Assembly: GCA_031549665.1 (NCBI GenBank)
Contig: JAVBPJ010000008.1
Span: forward strand, 1-64,000
Source of the DNA: Rikenella sp031549665
GTDB taxonomy: Bacteria > Bacteroidota > Bacteroidia > Bacteroidales > Rikenellaceae
Direction: 5' to 3'
Length of the DNA stretch: 64,000 nucleotides
The notes beneath the pieces are model-generated. The model worked only from the letters and a program-made list of their open reading frames with translations, ran no database searches and was not told where the DNA came from. A program made the position numbers and the translations under genes. The number at the start of each line of letters is the position of its first letter. Positions within the stretch are counted from its first letter, which is position 1. Positions 34,075-43,657 of the stretch are shown here, piece after piece.

Positions 34075-35220
34075 CTAAAAGAGGGCGTTCTTCACCACCT
34101 CGCCCGGGGCGGGCGAATAGCCGCTGCGCGAGGTGCCGTTCACAACAAGGCGGTCGAACACGCAGGGGACACCCAGGGCTGTGTTGAAGTCGGGACGATC
34201 CTGGATGTGCATGTGGACGTGCGGCTCGACCGACTCGCCCGAGTTTCCGCAGAAACCCATCAGGGTTCCGTGCGTGATGGGCTGCCCAGTTTGCACTTTG
34301 ATGGAGCGTTGCAGGTGGGCAAGCACCAGAAAGAGCCCTTGCGGGGTTTGGATCACCACGCAGTTGCCGAGCGGAGCCGCAGGGTTGTTTTGTCCCAGGG
34401 GATTGTCGGGAACGCCGTCGATCACCAACGCCACAACGCCGTCGCACGGGGCGTACACGCCGCTCCCGTAGCCCACGTAGTCGTACAGGTCGTTCCGGCG
34501 GCCGCGGCGGGCGTTCCCCGATTTGTCAACCTGCATCAGGTCGATCGCGGCCCGCTGCGAGGGGTGGCACTCCGCGGGGTTGGCCGGCGACATCACCACG
34601 CTGGTACTCGCAAGGGGCAGGCGCAGCGAAAACGGAACGTTGACGGGTTGGCCGTAAGGACTCTGTCCGCCGGACGGATTTTGTCCGTAAGGGTTCTGTC
34701 CGTAGGGATTCTGATTGGCGTAGGGATTGCCGCCGTAGGGGTTCTGGTTGCCGTAAGGATTCTGCCCGTAGGGGTTTTGATTCCCGTAGGGGCTTTGGTA
34801 GGGATTTTGGTTGCCGTAGGGCTGCGGCTGTCCGTAAGGGCTTCCGTAGGGGCTTGGGGGGTTGTAGGCGGCGAACTCCAGCCCGCTGATCTCGCGTACG
34901 CGGTTCAGGGCCAGCATGCATTGCAGGGTTCCCCGCTCGAAGGTAACGATATAGGTGGCCGCTCCCTGGCCCATTCCGGCCAGCTGCACGCCCACCACAT
35001 TGCCCACCTGGTGTTTGAGGCCCATGAAGTATTCCATGTTTTGCTGCAACGACATCGAGGCCTTCCGTTCGGGCGAATAACGCTGGTAGATGGGGCCGTA
35101 GTCGTTGTGGTTGTAGTGGTCGAACACCAGCTTCGAAGCGGTTTGGTAGTCGAAGGTGTCCTGAGCCGGGGCGGCAAAGCCACCCAGCAGGAGCAGAAGG
35201 GCGAAGAGGAATTTTTTCAT
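34075..35220 (-). CDS. M23 family metallopeptidase with Pro/Tyr/Gly/Asn/Gln repeat linker
   Basis: 381 aa. Signal peptide (MKKFLFALLLLLGGFAAPAQ), then a DUF3887-like ~100-residue domain (DTFDYQTASKLVFDHYNHND...), a low-complexity linker of PYGNQNPYGQ-type repeats at residues 120-192, and an M23 domain at the C-terminus. The M23 metal site is of the subtype with a distant first His (CHPSQRAAIDLM) plus LAHL and HVHMH. It probably cuts peptidoglycan peptides or acts as an exported endopeptidase. It is 6 nt after its paralogue and is the last gene of the gpmI unit. Confidence 0.82.
   Translation of the reverse strand: MKKFLFALLLLLGGFAAPAQDTFDYQTASKLVFDHYNHNDYGPIYQRYSPERKASMSLQQNMEYFMGLKHQVGNVVGVQLAGMGQGAATYIVTFERGTLQCMLALNRVREISGLEFAAYNPPSPYGSPYGQPQPYGNQNPYQSPYGNQNPYGQNPYGNQNPYGGNPYANQNPYGQNPYGQNPSGGQSPYGQPVNVPFSLRLPLASTSVVMSPANPAECHPSQRAAIDLMQVDKSGNARRGRRNDLYDYVGYGSGVYAPCDGVVALVIDGVPDNPLGQNNPAAPLGNCVVIQTPQGLFLVLAHLQRSIKVQTGQPITHGTLMGFCGNSGESVEPHVHMHIQDRPDFNTALGVPCVFDRLVVNGTSRSGYSPAPGEVVKNALF
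34645..34863 (-). repeat. Coding tandem repeat (PYGNQN/PYGQN units)
   Basis: About twelve short units built on N-P-Y-G-(N)Q within the M23 protein at residues 120-192. The nucleotide sequence is also repetitive (TTCTG(T/G)...CCGTAGGG on the plus strand), so copy number may vary between strains. Confidence 0.8.
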
Positions 35221-35226
35221 GTGGGT

Positions 35227-36285
35227 TTATTGTATGCGGGATATCCCTTGGGGTTTGGAAGGAAACTCCCTGAGGGGTTTCTGTTTCTTGGGGTCTGCAG
35301 AGCTTACGGATTTTATCCGTTCGCCTTTCAGGGGCGAGTAGTCGTTTTTCGGTACTCCGTCGACCAGCAGGGCCGAGAAGTAGCACTTCACGCCCGTGCT
35401 TGCGTTCAGGTTTTCGGTGTTTTGCAGGTGCATGTGCAGGTGCGCCTCGGACGAATTGCCCGAATTGCCGCACAATCCGAGCAGGTCGCCTTGTTTAAGG
35501 CGGTCGCCTTGCTTCACGCGCACGGAACCTTGCTTGAAGTGGGCCATCAGCAGGTAGATCCCGTCGGGGGTTTTGATCATCACGCAATTTCCGGTCATAA
35601 AGGCGGGGTTCATCACCCCGGGCGTGTTGTCCGGAATGCCGTCCACGGCCATCACCACCTCGCCGCCGCAGGGGGCGTAGAGTTCCTGGCCGAAGGCGTA
35701 GTAGTCCTGGTTGGTGCGGCCGTCGCTCCGGTAGCTTTTGCCGTCGGGGCCGACCATCAGAAAGTCGATGGCGTTTTTCTGCGCCGGAAAGGCCACGTGG
35801 TAGTTTTGCTCGCGGGTGTCGCCGCCCCAAAACACAAACCACTCGCCGCTAAGGGGCAAAGCCATCGGAACCGTGTTGCGGGGGATGGTTTTGGCGCCGG
35901 CCTCAACGGCCGGATCGGCGTAGGGCTTGAAGTAGAGTCCGTTGATTTTCAACTCCGTATCCAGCGACAGGATCAACGACATGGTGGCTTTGTCGAACTG
36001 GGCGCGGTAGAAGGCCACCATTTGCCGCATCTCCGTAAATTGCAGGGCGCGGAGATCGCCCAACTGGCTTTTCAGCGCGGCCGAGGTGGCGACGTACTGT
36101 TTTTCCGAAAGGGCGGCCTGCATCGTGGCCGAGAAGTCGCTGTAAATCCCCTGGTAATCACCCTTGTTGTAGCTCTCCTGAAACCGGCCGAGGGCGGCTT
36201 TGTAGGTTTCGGGTTCGACCTGTTGCGCGGCAACCGCGCAAACGCTCCCCGCAAAAACAAGGAGGGCCAAAAGGATTTTTTTCAT
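35227..36285 (-). CDS. M23 family metallopeptidase, exported
   Basis: 352 aa. Signal peptide (MKKILLALLVFAGSVCAVAAQQ), a DUF3887-like domain (YKAALGRFQESYNKGDYQGIYSDFSATMQ...), then an M23 domain with NYHVAFPAQKNAIDFLMV, LLMAHFKQGSVRV and SEAHLHMHLQN. The same architecture as the 34075 gene without the repeat linker, so a tandem duplication is likely. ATG at 36285 is chosen over an upstream TTG (36294). It lies 45 nt after gpmI, on the same strand. Confidence 0.85.
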   Translation of the reverse strand: MKKILLALLVFAGSVCAVAAQQVEPETYKAALGRFQESYNKGDYQGIYSDFSATMQAALSEKQYVATSAALKSQLGDLRALQFTEMRQMVAFYRAQFDKATMSLILSLDTELKINGLYFKPYADPAVEAGAKTIPRNTVPMALPLSGEWFVFWGGDTREQNYHVAFPAQKNAIDFLMVGPDGKSYRSDGRTNQDYYAFGQELYAPCGGEVVMAVDGIPDNTPGVMNPAFMTGNCVMIKTPDGIYLLMAHFKQGSVRVKQGDRLKQGDLLGLCGNSGNSSEAHLHMHLQNTENLNASTGVKCYFSALLVDGVPKNDYSPLKGERIKSVSSADPKKQKPLREFPSKPQGISRIQ

Positions 36286-36330
36286 GCGGCGCAAGGTGGG
36301 ATTACGGAATGAAACCGGGGGGAACGGAGA

Positions 36331-37851
36331 CTATACGAGCGGGTGGCCGGTCATCTCTTCGGGCTGCGGGAGTCCCATGATTTTCAGCACCGTGGGCGCC
36401 AGGTCGGCCAGCACGCCGCTCTGCACGCTTTGGATGGTGTCCGACACCACGATCAGCGGCACGGGATTGAGCGAGTGGGCGGTGTTGGGCGACCCGTCGG
36501 GGTTGACGGCGTTGTCGGCGTTGCCGTGATCGGCGCACACCAGCACGGTGTAGTGGTTCTTAATAGCCGAAGTGATCACCTTTTCGACGCAACCGTCGAC
36601 GGCCTTGACCGCTTTTTCGATGGCTTCGTACACGCCGGTATGGCCCACCATGTCGCCGTTGGCAAAGTTCAGGCAAATGAAGTCATGCTCCTGTTTGTCG
36701 AGTTCAGCCACCAGGGCGTCGGCAATTTCGGGAGCGCTCATTTCGGGCTGCAGGTCGTAGGTGGCCACTTTGGGCGAGTTGATCAGGATGCGGCTCTCGC
36801 CCTCGAAGGGGGCCTCCTGCCCGCCGTTGAAGAAAAAGGTAACGTGGGCGAATTTTTCGGTTTCGGCGATGCGGAGCTGTTTTTTTCCCTGGCTGGAAAG
36901 GTATTCGCCGAGGGTGTTCGACACATTTTCCTTGTCGAACAGGATGTGCAACCCGCGGAACGAGGCGTCGTACGGGGTCATGGTGCAATAGTAGAGGGGC
37001 AGGGTGTGCATTCCCTGTTCGGGCATCTCGGTTTGGGTGAGCACCTGGGTGAGTTCCTTGGCGCGGTCGTTGCGGTAATTGAAAAAGATCACCACGTCGC
37101 CCCCGGCAAGCGTCCCGACGGGTTTTCCGCCTTCGGTAACCGCGATGGGTTTGATGAATTCGTCGGTTACACCGGCGGCGTACGAGTCGGCCACCGCCTG
37201 TACGGGATCGGCGGCGGGCGTTCCCGTGCCGTTCACCAGCAGGTCGTAGGCCTCTTTGACCCGTTCCCAGCGTTTGTCGCGGTCCATGGCGTAGTAGCGG
37301 CCCACGATCGAGGCGATTTTTCCCGCCGAAGAGGGCTGCGCAAGGTGTTGCTGCAACTGTTCGATGAATCCTTTGCCGCTTTGCGGATCGGTATCCCGGC
37401 CGTCCATGAAGCAATGCACCCAGGTGCGGTCGATGCCGTATTCGCGGGCTACGTCGGTCAGGCAAAGCAGGTGGTCGAGCGAGCTGTGTACCCCCCCGTC
37501 CGACACAAGGCCCATCAGGTGGACGGCTTTGCCGTTCTTTTGGGCGTATTCGAACGCGGCGACGATCTCGGGATTCTGCCGGATGGAGTTGTCGCGGATG
37601 GCGCGGTTGATCTTCACCAAATCCTGGTAGATGATGCGGCCTGCGCCGATGTTTTGGTGGCCCACCTCGGAATTGCCCATCTGTCCGTCGGGCAATCCCA
37701 CGTTTTCTCCGCAGGTGAGCAGCTCTGCGTGGGGATATTTTTCGCTCAGCGAATTGACGAATTTCGGGTGTGCCGAATAGATCGCGTCGCGGTGGGTATG
37801 GTCGCCGATCCCCCATCCGTCGAGGATCATCAAAAGAACTCTGTTTTTCAT
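36331..37851 (-). CDS. gpmI: 2,3-bisphosphoglycerate-independent phosphoglycerate mutase
   Basis: 506 aa, the usual size. Interconverts 3- and 2-phosphoglycerate in glycolysis using two Mn2+ and a phosphoserine. The nucleophile is S61 in MGNSEVGHQNIGAGR. Other landmarks: MILDGWGIGD at the N-terminus, HCFMDGRDTDP near residue 125, FFNYRNDRAKEL near 260, and VCADHGNADNA near 445. It leads a unit with two exported M23 peptidases, an unexpected grouping. Confidence 0.95.
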   Translation of the reverse strand: MKNRVLLMILDGWGIGDHTHRDAIYSAHPKFVNSLSEKYPHAELLTCGENVGLPDGQMGNSEVGHQNIGAGRIIYQDLVKINRAIRDNSIRQNPEIVAAFEYAQKNGKAVHLMGLVSDGGVHSSLDHLLCLTDVAREYGIDRTWVHCFMDGRDTDPQSGKGFIEQLQQHLAQPSSAGKIASIVGRYYAMDRDKRWERVKEAYDLLVNGTGTPAADPVQAVADSYAAGVTDEFIKPIAVTEGGKPVGTLAGGDVVIFFNYRNDRAKELTQVLTQTEMPEQGMHTLPLYYCTMTPYDASFRGLHILFDKENVSNTLGEYLSSQGKKQLRIAETEKFAHVTFFFNGGQEAPFEGESRILINSPKVATYDLQPEMSAPEIADALVAELDKQEHDFICLNFANGDMVGHTGVYEAIEKAVKAVDGCVEKVITSAIKNHYTVLVCADHGNADNAVNPDGSPNTAHSLNPVPLIVVSDTIQSVQSGVLADLAPTVLKIMGLPQPEEMTGHPLV

Positions 37852-37879
37852 GGCATTGGCTGTTTTATATACAAGAATG

Positions 37880-37887
37880 CAAAGGTA
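37880..37887 (-). promoter_or_regulatory. -7 box TACCTTTG for gpmI
   Basis: Perfect TAnnTTTG on the minus strand, 29 bp upstream of the gpmI ATG, in the 93-bp gap after the preceding M23 gene. Confidence 0.6.
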
Positions 37888-37944
37888 GCAAAAAACCTGC
37901 CTAACGTCAAATTCGCCTCGTCGAACAGCCCTGTTTTGCAGTCT

Positions 37945-38865
37945 TTAGTCGAACGACTGCATGCCCATCTGCGAAATTTGCTTCAGGCGGCCGAGCCGGG
38001 GCATGCCGAGTTCGACGAAAAAGTAGTCGGTGGGGTCAACGGGCCGTCCCCGGTAGCGTACTTCGTAGTGCAGGTGGGGGGCGAACGACAGGCCGCTGTT
38101 GCCGGTAAAGGCGATGATGTCGCCCCGGTTGACGCGCCGTCCGGGGGGAACCACCGCCTTGTCCAGGTGGGCGTAGACGGTTTGGTAACCGTTCCCGTGA
38201 TCGATCATCATGCTGAGCCCCGAGGTCTGCCCGCGCGTCTGCATCTGCGCCACCACCCCGTCGGCCGTGGCGAACACGGCGGTTCCCGTGGCCACCGAGT
38301 AGTCGACTCCGTTGTGCTGTTTTTTGGTTTTGAAGAAAGGGTGGATCAATTCGCCGTACGAGGCGGTGAGCAGCGTAAGCTGGTCGTTGTCGACGGGTTG
38401 TATGGCGGGGATGGCCAATGCGGCAGAGGGGCGCTCGATCGCCTGCGCGGCCAGCTGGCGCTGCTTGCCCTGATAGACGGCGGTACGCTGGGTCAGCGCG
38501 CTGAGGCGGCGGGAGAGCAGCTCGCCCAGCTCGCGGTTGCTTTTCGAGTCGAGTTCGTGGAGGTAGTCCACGCGGGCCTGGTGGTCGTGGCTCTGCAGGG
38601 TGTCGGGATCGGCCTCGAAAAGGATCCGGTAAACCCCCCGGTCGCGCTCCCTCACGTTGTTCAACACCCGCTGCAGGGTGTCGTAACGTTCGGCCATTTG
38701 TTTGTATTGCTGGTCCAGGGCGCGGTTGCTCCGTTTGATCTCGTACTCGATGGGGGTGTCGAAAAAGAACGAGAAGATCAGGAAATAGATCACCGCCACG
38801 GCCGCTCCGTTCAGCAGCCGGAAACTCCACCGGATGGCTCTGCGGGTTCGGGTTCGCTTACTCAT
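37945..38865 (-). CDS. Membrane-anchored M23 metallopeptidase
   Basis: 306 aa from ATG 38865. N-terminal basic stretch and one membrane helix (LLNGAAVAVIYFLIFSFFFDTP), a coiled-coil region (KRSNRALDQQYKQMAERYDTLQ), then an M23 domain with HNGVDYSV, VYAHLDKAV and PHLHYEVRYRG, all metal ligands present. It acts on peptidoglycan from the inner-membrane side. The start overlaps the stop of the upstream paralogue by 8 nt (ATGAGTAA), so expression is coupled. A longer start at 38907 lies inside that gene and was not used. Confidence 0.88.
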   Translation of the reverse strand: MSKRTRTRRAIRWSFRLLNGAAVAVIYFLIFSFFFDTPIEYEIKRSNRALDQQYKQMAERYDTLQRVLNNVRERDRGVYRILFEADPDTLQSHDHQARVDYLHELDSKSNRELGELLSRRLSALTQRTAVYQGKQRQLAAQAIERPSAALAIPAIQPVDNDQLTLLTASYGELIHPFFKTKKQHNGVDYSVATGTAVFATADGVVAQMQTRGQTSGLSMMIDHGNGYQTVYAHLDKAVVPPGRRVNRGDIIAFTGNSGLSFAPHLHYEVRYRGRPVDPTDYFFVELGMPRLGRLKQISQMGMQSFD

Positions 38866-39835
38866 CTGCTTCGTGTTCGTAGGGGGTGGTTTCGGCCGAT
38901 TCGACAATGGCGTTGAATTCTTCTTCCGACATGTTGCGGCTGAGGTAGTTGATGGGGTTGACGGGGTTTCCGCGGTAGATCACCTCGTAGTGCAGGTGCG
39001 TTCCGCTGGAGCGGCCCGTGGATCCGCAAAGGCCGATCACTTCGCCCCGGCGAACCAGTTGCCCCACTTTAACCAGCACCATACTCAGGTGGGCGTAGCG
39101 GGTGGTGTAGCCGAAGCCGTGGTCGATCATCACCTGGTTGCCGTAGCCCGAAACGCCGCGCGGTTCGACCACCAGTCCGGTTCCGGAAGCGTAGATGGGG
39201 GTTCCCTTGGGGGCTGTCAGGTCGATTCCTTTGTGCTGCGGCTGGAAACGGAGCGTAACGGGGTTGGTGCGCGCCCCAAAGGCCCCGATGTTTCCGCGCA
39301 GTTTTTTGGGATCGATCGGCATGATGGCGGGCACCACTTCGGCCATCAGGTCTTTGTCGGCGGCCCACTCCTCCACCTGATCCAGCGAAACAGACTGCAG
39401 GTAGAGCTGGCGGCCCAGCGCATCCATCTTGCGCCACACTTCGGTCATCAGGGGTTTGTAGCGGCCATACCCCACGCTCGCGTACTTCGTGTCGGGATAG
39501 GGGGTATAGACTCCGGCGATGGCGAGCGTGTCGGCCCCGAAGATGGCGCGGTAGACGGCGTGGTCGCGTTCGCGCAGGATACGGAGCTGTTCCAGGGCCG
39601 AACCCACCTCGGTGTCGAGCAGCTGGTAACGCTCCACCAGGCGGTCGTTTTGCTGGCGCAGCCGATGCATTTTAGGGGTGTAGAAGAAGTAGGAGAACAG
39701 AAAGTTCATCACCATCGCCACAATGAAAATCACCAACACCTGCCGAACCACGCGGAAAATCCACTGGCGTAGCGGAAGCACGTAGCGTTCCCGAAAGAAA
39801 TGGTAGAGCGTGTAGGGCGATGCGGGGGCGTTCAT
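38858..39835 (-). CDS. Membrane-anchored M23 metallopeptidase
   Basis: 325 aa. Single N-terminal membrane helix (VLVIFIVAMVMNFLFSYFFY), a coiled coil (LRQQNDRLVERYQLLDTEV), and an M23 domain with HKGIDLTAPKG, RYAHLSMVLVKVG, GLCGSTGRSSGTHLHYEV. All zinc ligands are present. Same layout as the 37945 gene, so a tandem duplicate. These resemble MepM-type cell-wall endopeptidases of Bacteroidota found next to alaS. ATG at 39835 is chosen because the in-frame extension upstream crosses the promoter box. Confidence 0.88.
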   Translation of the reverse strand: MNAPASPYTLYHFFRERYVLPLRQWIFRVVRQVLVIFIVAMVMNFLFSYFFYTPKMHRLRQQNDRLVERYQLLDTEVGSALEQLRILRERDHAVYRAIFGADTLAIAGVYTPYPDTKYASVGYGRYKPLMTEVWRKMDALGRQLYLQSVSLDQVEEWAADKDLMAEVVPAIMPIDPKKLRGNIGAFGARTNPVTLRFQPQHKGIDLTAPKGTPIYASGTGLVVEPRGVSGYGNQVMIDHGFGYTTRYAHLSMVLVKVGQLVRRGEVIGLCGSTGRSSGTHLHYEVIYRGNPVNPINYLSRNMSEEEFNAIVESAETTPYEHEADE

Positions 39836-39853
39836 AGATTGGATCGACGTCGG

Positions 39854-39861
39854 CAAAATTA
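39854..39861 (-). promoter_or_regulatory. -7 box TAATTTTG for the paired M23 genes
   Basis: Perfect TAnnTTTG on the minus strand, 19 bp upstream of the ATG at 39835. Back-to-back with the alaS box, 11 bp apart. Confidence 0.6.
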
Positions 39862-39872
39862 AGAAAAAAGGC

Positions 39873-39880
39873 TAACTTTG
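39873..39880 (+). promoter_or_regulatory. -7 box TAACTTTG for alaS
   Basis: Perfect TAnnTTTG, 25 bp before the alaS ATG. Confidence 0.65.
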
Positions 39881-39905
39881 CCGTCGCCCTTAGATTTTTA
39901 CGCCC

Positions 39906-42509
39906 ATGAACGCTTCGGAAATTCGCCAGCAGTTTCTCGATTTTTTCCAACAAAAACAACACACGATCGTCCCCTCGGCGCCGATGGTGGTCAAGAACGA
40001 CCCCACGCTGATGTTCACCAACGCGGGGATGAATCAGTTCAAAGACCTTTTTCTGGGCAACCAGCCCATTGTCCATCCGCGCGTGGCCGACACCCAAAAA
40101 TGCCTGCGGGTGAGCGGCAAACACAACGACCTGGAAGAGGTGGGCCACGACACCTACCACCACACCATGTTCGAGATGCTGGGCAACTGGAGCTTCGGCG
40201 ACTACTTCAAGAAGGAGGCGATCGCCTGGGCCTGGGAGCTGCTCACCGAACGCTACAAGCTCGATCCGGGCCGCATCTACGCCACCTATTTCGAAGGGAG
40301 CGCCGAGGACGGCACCGCCCGCGACGACGAAGCTTACGCCCTGTGGAGCCAATACCTGCCCGCCGAGCGGATCCTGCCCGGCAACAAGAAAGACAACTTT
40401 TGGGAGATGGGCGACACCGGCCCCTGCGGCCCCTGCAGCGAAATCCACTTCGACCTGCGCGACCAGCCGGAGCGCGACCAGGTGGACGGCGCCTCGCTTG
40501 TGAACCACGACCACCCGCAGGTGATCGAAATCTGGAACCTGGTGTTCATGCAGTTCAACCGCAAGGCCAACGGTTCGCTGGAGGCGCTGCCCGCCCAGCA
40601 CGTCGACACCGGCATGGGCTTCGAGCGGTTGTGCATGGTGATCCAGGGCAAAAAAAGCAACTACGACACCGACGTTTTTCAACCCCTGCTGGCCAAGATC
40701 GCCGAGTTGGCCGGAAAGCCCTACGGCTCCGACCCCAAACAGGACATCGCCATGCGCGTGATCGCCGACCACCTGCGGGCCATCGCCTTTTCGATCGCCG
40801 ACGGTCAACTGCCCTCGAACGTCAGGGCGGGCTACGTCATCCGCCGCATCCTGCGCCGCGCCGTGCGGTACGGTTACACCTACCTCGGCTTTACCGAACC
40901 CTTTATCTGCCGCCTGGTTCCCACGCTGGCCGGACAGATGGGGGGCCAGTTCCCCGAGCTGCGGGCGCAACAAACCCTGATCGAAAAGGTGATCGCCGAA
41001 GAGGAGGCCTCGTTCCTGCGCACCCTCTCGACCGGCATCAACCTGTTGGAGTCGATCATCAAAAAGTCGGGCGGCACCATCAGCGGCGTCGACGCCTTTA
41101 CCCTGTACGACACCTTCGGATTCCCGATCGACCTCACCCAGTTGATCGCCTCGGAGCAGGGCGTGCAGGTCGATTTCGAAGCCTTTGAACGGGAGCTTGA
41201 AGCACAGAAAAATCGTTCGCGCAACGCCTCGGCCGTCGAAACCGACGACTGGGTGGAGCTGTTACCCATCGAACAGAGCCAGTTTGTGGGCTACGACCAC
41301 ACCCGCTATCCGGTCCGCATTGCCCGCTACCGCCGCGTAACCAGCAAGAACAAAACCCACTACCAACTGGTGTTCGACCACACCCCCTTCTACGGCAACT
41401 CGGGGGGGCAGGTGGGCGATTCGGGAACGCTCGAAACGGCCGGCCAACAGGTCGCCATCACCGACACCCTGAAGGAGAACAACCTCACCATCCACCTGGT
41501 CGATAGCCTGCCCGCCGACCCGACCGCCGAATTCACCGCCGTGGTCGACCTTGAAAAACGCCGCGCCACCGAGGCCAACCACACCGCCACCCACCTGATG
41601 CACCACGCCCTGCGCGAGGTGCTGGGATCGCACGTCGAGCAGAAGGGGTCGCTGGTAACGCCCGACTACCTGCGTTTCGACTTCTCGCACTTCCAAAAGG
41701 TAACCGACGGCGAGCTGCGCCAGGTGGAGCGGCTGGTCAACCGGGCCGTCCGCGCCAACACCCCGCGCCACGAAGAACGCGCCATCCCCATCGAACAGGC
41801 CCAACAGGCCGGGGCCATGATGCTGTTCGGCGAAAAATACGGCGACAGCGTGCGGATGATCCAGTACGGCGAGTCGGTGGAACTGTGCGGAGGCACCCAC
41901 GTCGAAGCCACGGGGATGATCGGCCTGTTCCGGATCGTTTCCGAAGGGTCGAGCGCCGCCGGCATCCGCCGCATCGAAGCCATCACGGGAGCCGCCGCCG
42001 AAGAGCAGTCCTACTTCATGACCGACGCTTTCAACGAACTGCGCCGCGCCATGGGCACCGACCAATTCATGCAGGCGGTGCAGAAGCTCAGCGAAGAGAA
42101 CGCCGAAACCCTCAAACAGCTCGAAGAACTCCGCAAGGAGCGCGACAAAACGATCGTCGCCAAGCTGCTGGCCGAAGCCGTACCCTGCCAACAGGGGCGC
42201 GTGCTTGCGCACCGCCTCGACCTGGTGGGCGAATCCATCAAATACATTGCCCAGGAGCTGCGCGCCAACCACCCCGACCTCGCCGTGGTGCTGGGAAGCA
42301 GCTTCGGCGACAAGCCCACCCTCACCGTTGCCCTGGGCGACGACTGGGTGAAGGCGGGACGCAAAGCCGGCGACATCGTGCGCGAAGCCGCCAAAGCCAT
42401 CGAAGGAGGCGGGGGCGGACAACCCCACTACGCCACCGCCGGAGGCAAAAACGCCGAAGGGCTGGGCGCCGCCATCGAGGCCGCCCGGCAGCTCATCGCC
42501 GGAAACTAA
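39906..42509 (+). CDS. alaS: Alanyl-tRNA synthetase
   Basis: 867 aa, normal for bacterial AlaRS. Order: class II catalytic core (MFTNAGMNQFKDLFLG, CLRVSGKHNDLEEVG, MFEMLGNWSFGDYFK), tRNA-recognition domain, editing domain with the zinc motif residues HTATH (EANHTATHLMHHAL) and CGGTH (VELCGGTHVEATG), and a C-terminal DHHA1 domain ending in GGGGGQPHYATAGGKN. Charges tRNA-Ala and clears mischarged Ser/Gly. Monocistronic, convergent with trxB. Confidence 0.97.
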   Translation: MNASEIRQQFLDFFQQKQHTIVPSAPMVVKNDPTLMFTNAGMNQFKDLFLGNQPIVHPRVADTQKCLRVSGKHNDLEEVGHDTYHHTMFEMLGNWSFGDYFKKEAIAWAWELLTERYKLDPGRIYATYFEGSAEDGTARDDEAYALWSQYLPAERILPGNKKDNFWEMGDTGPCGPCSEIHFDLRDQPERDQVDGASLVNHDHPQVIEIWNLVFMQFNRKANGSLEALPAQHVDTGMGFERLCMVIQGKKSNYDTDVFQPLLAKIAELAGKPYGSDPKQDIAMRVIADHLRAIAFSIADGQLPSNVRAGYVIRRILRRAVRYGYTYLGFTEPFICRLVPTLAGQMGGQFPELRAQQTLIEKVIAEEEASFLRTLSTGINLLESIIKKSGGTISGVDAFTLYDTFGFPIDLTQLIASEQGVQVDFEAFERELEAQKNRSRNASAVETDDWVELLPIEQSQFVGYDHTRYPVRIARYRRVTSKNKTHYQLVFDHTPFYGNSGGQVGDSGTLETAGQQVAITDTLKENNLTIHLVDSLPADPTAEFTAVVDLEKRRATEANHTATHLMHHALREVLGSHVEQKGSLVTPDYLRFDFSHFQKVTDGELRQVERLVNRAVRANTPRHEERAIPIEQAQQAGAMMLFGEKYGDSVRMIQYGESVELCGGTHVEATGMIGLFRIVSEGSSAAGIRRIEAITGAAAEEQSYFMTDAFNELRRAMGTDQFMQAVQKLSEENAETLKQLEELRKERDKTIVAKLLAEAVPCQQGRVLAHRLDLVGESIKYIAQELRANHPDLAVVLGSSFGDKPTLTVALGDDWVKAGRKAGDIVREAAKAIEGGGGGQPHYATAGGKNAEGLGAAIEAARQLIAGN

Positions 42510-42550
42510 TTTTCAGCGGGGGGCGCCGTCAGACTCCCTCCGTCCATGCC

Positions 42551-42584
42551 ATCGGGGCCTCTCCTTGCAAGGAGAGGCCCCGAT
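42551..42584. terminator. Bidirectional terminator, alaS / trxB
   Basis: Perfect 34-bp palindrome (17-bp arms, no required loop beyond the central TTGCAA) in the 150-bp gap between convergent genes, followed by GTATTATA on the alaS side. Confidence 0.8.
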
Positions 42585-42659
42585 CGTATTATACAACAGT
42601 CATTGTCCGGAAAGCATGAAAGGGCGACAGCCCCCTCAATCCCGCCAATCCGGCGGAGG

Positions 42660-43589
<930 letters not shown>

Positions 43590-43636
43590 GGTGTAGTATC
43601 GTTGCTTTTGGGAATGTTTTCGCTTTTTTGTTCCGG

Positions 43637-43644
43637 CAAAGTTA
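43637..43644 (-). promoter_or_regulatory. -7 box TAACTTTG for trxB
   Basis: Perfect TAnnTTTG on the minus strand, 48 bp upstream of the trxB ATG. Separated by 1 bp from the divergent box at 43646. Confidence 0.6.
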
Positions 43645-43645
43645 A

Positions 43646-43653
43646 TACTTTTG
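43646..43653 (+). promoter_or_regulatory. -7 box TACTTTTG for the M23-LysM gene
   Basis: Perfect TAnnTTTG. The predicted transcription start (5 nt past the box) is 43658, the first base of the GTG start codon. A TTG lies 15 bp upstream of the box as a possible, short-spaced -33 element. Confidence 0.55.
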
Positions 43654-43657
43654 TGGT

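Noticed and set aside
37945..38907. Start of the M23 gene at 38907
   Set aside because: It would lie 49 nt inside the preceding gene, while ATG 38865 gives a coupled 8-nt overlap and a normal N-terminus.
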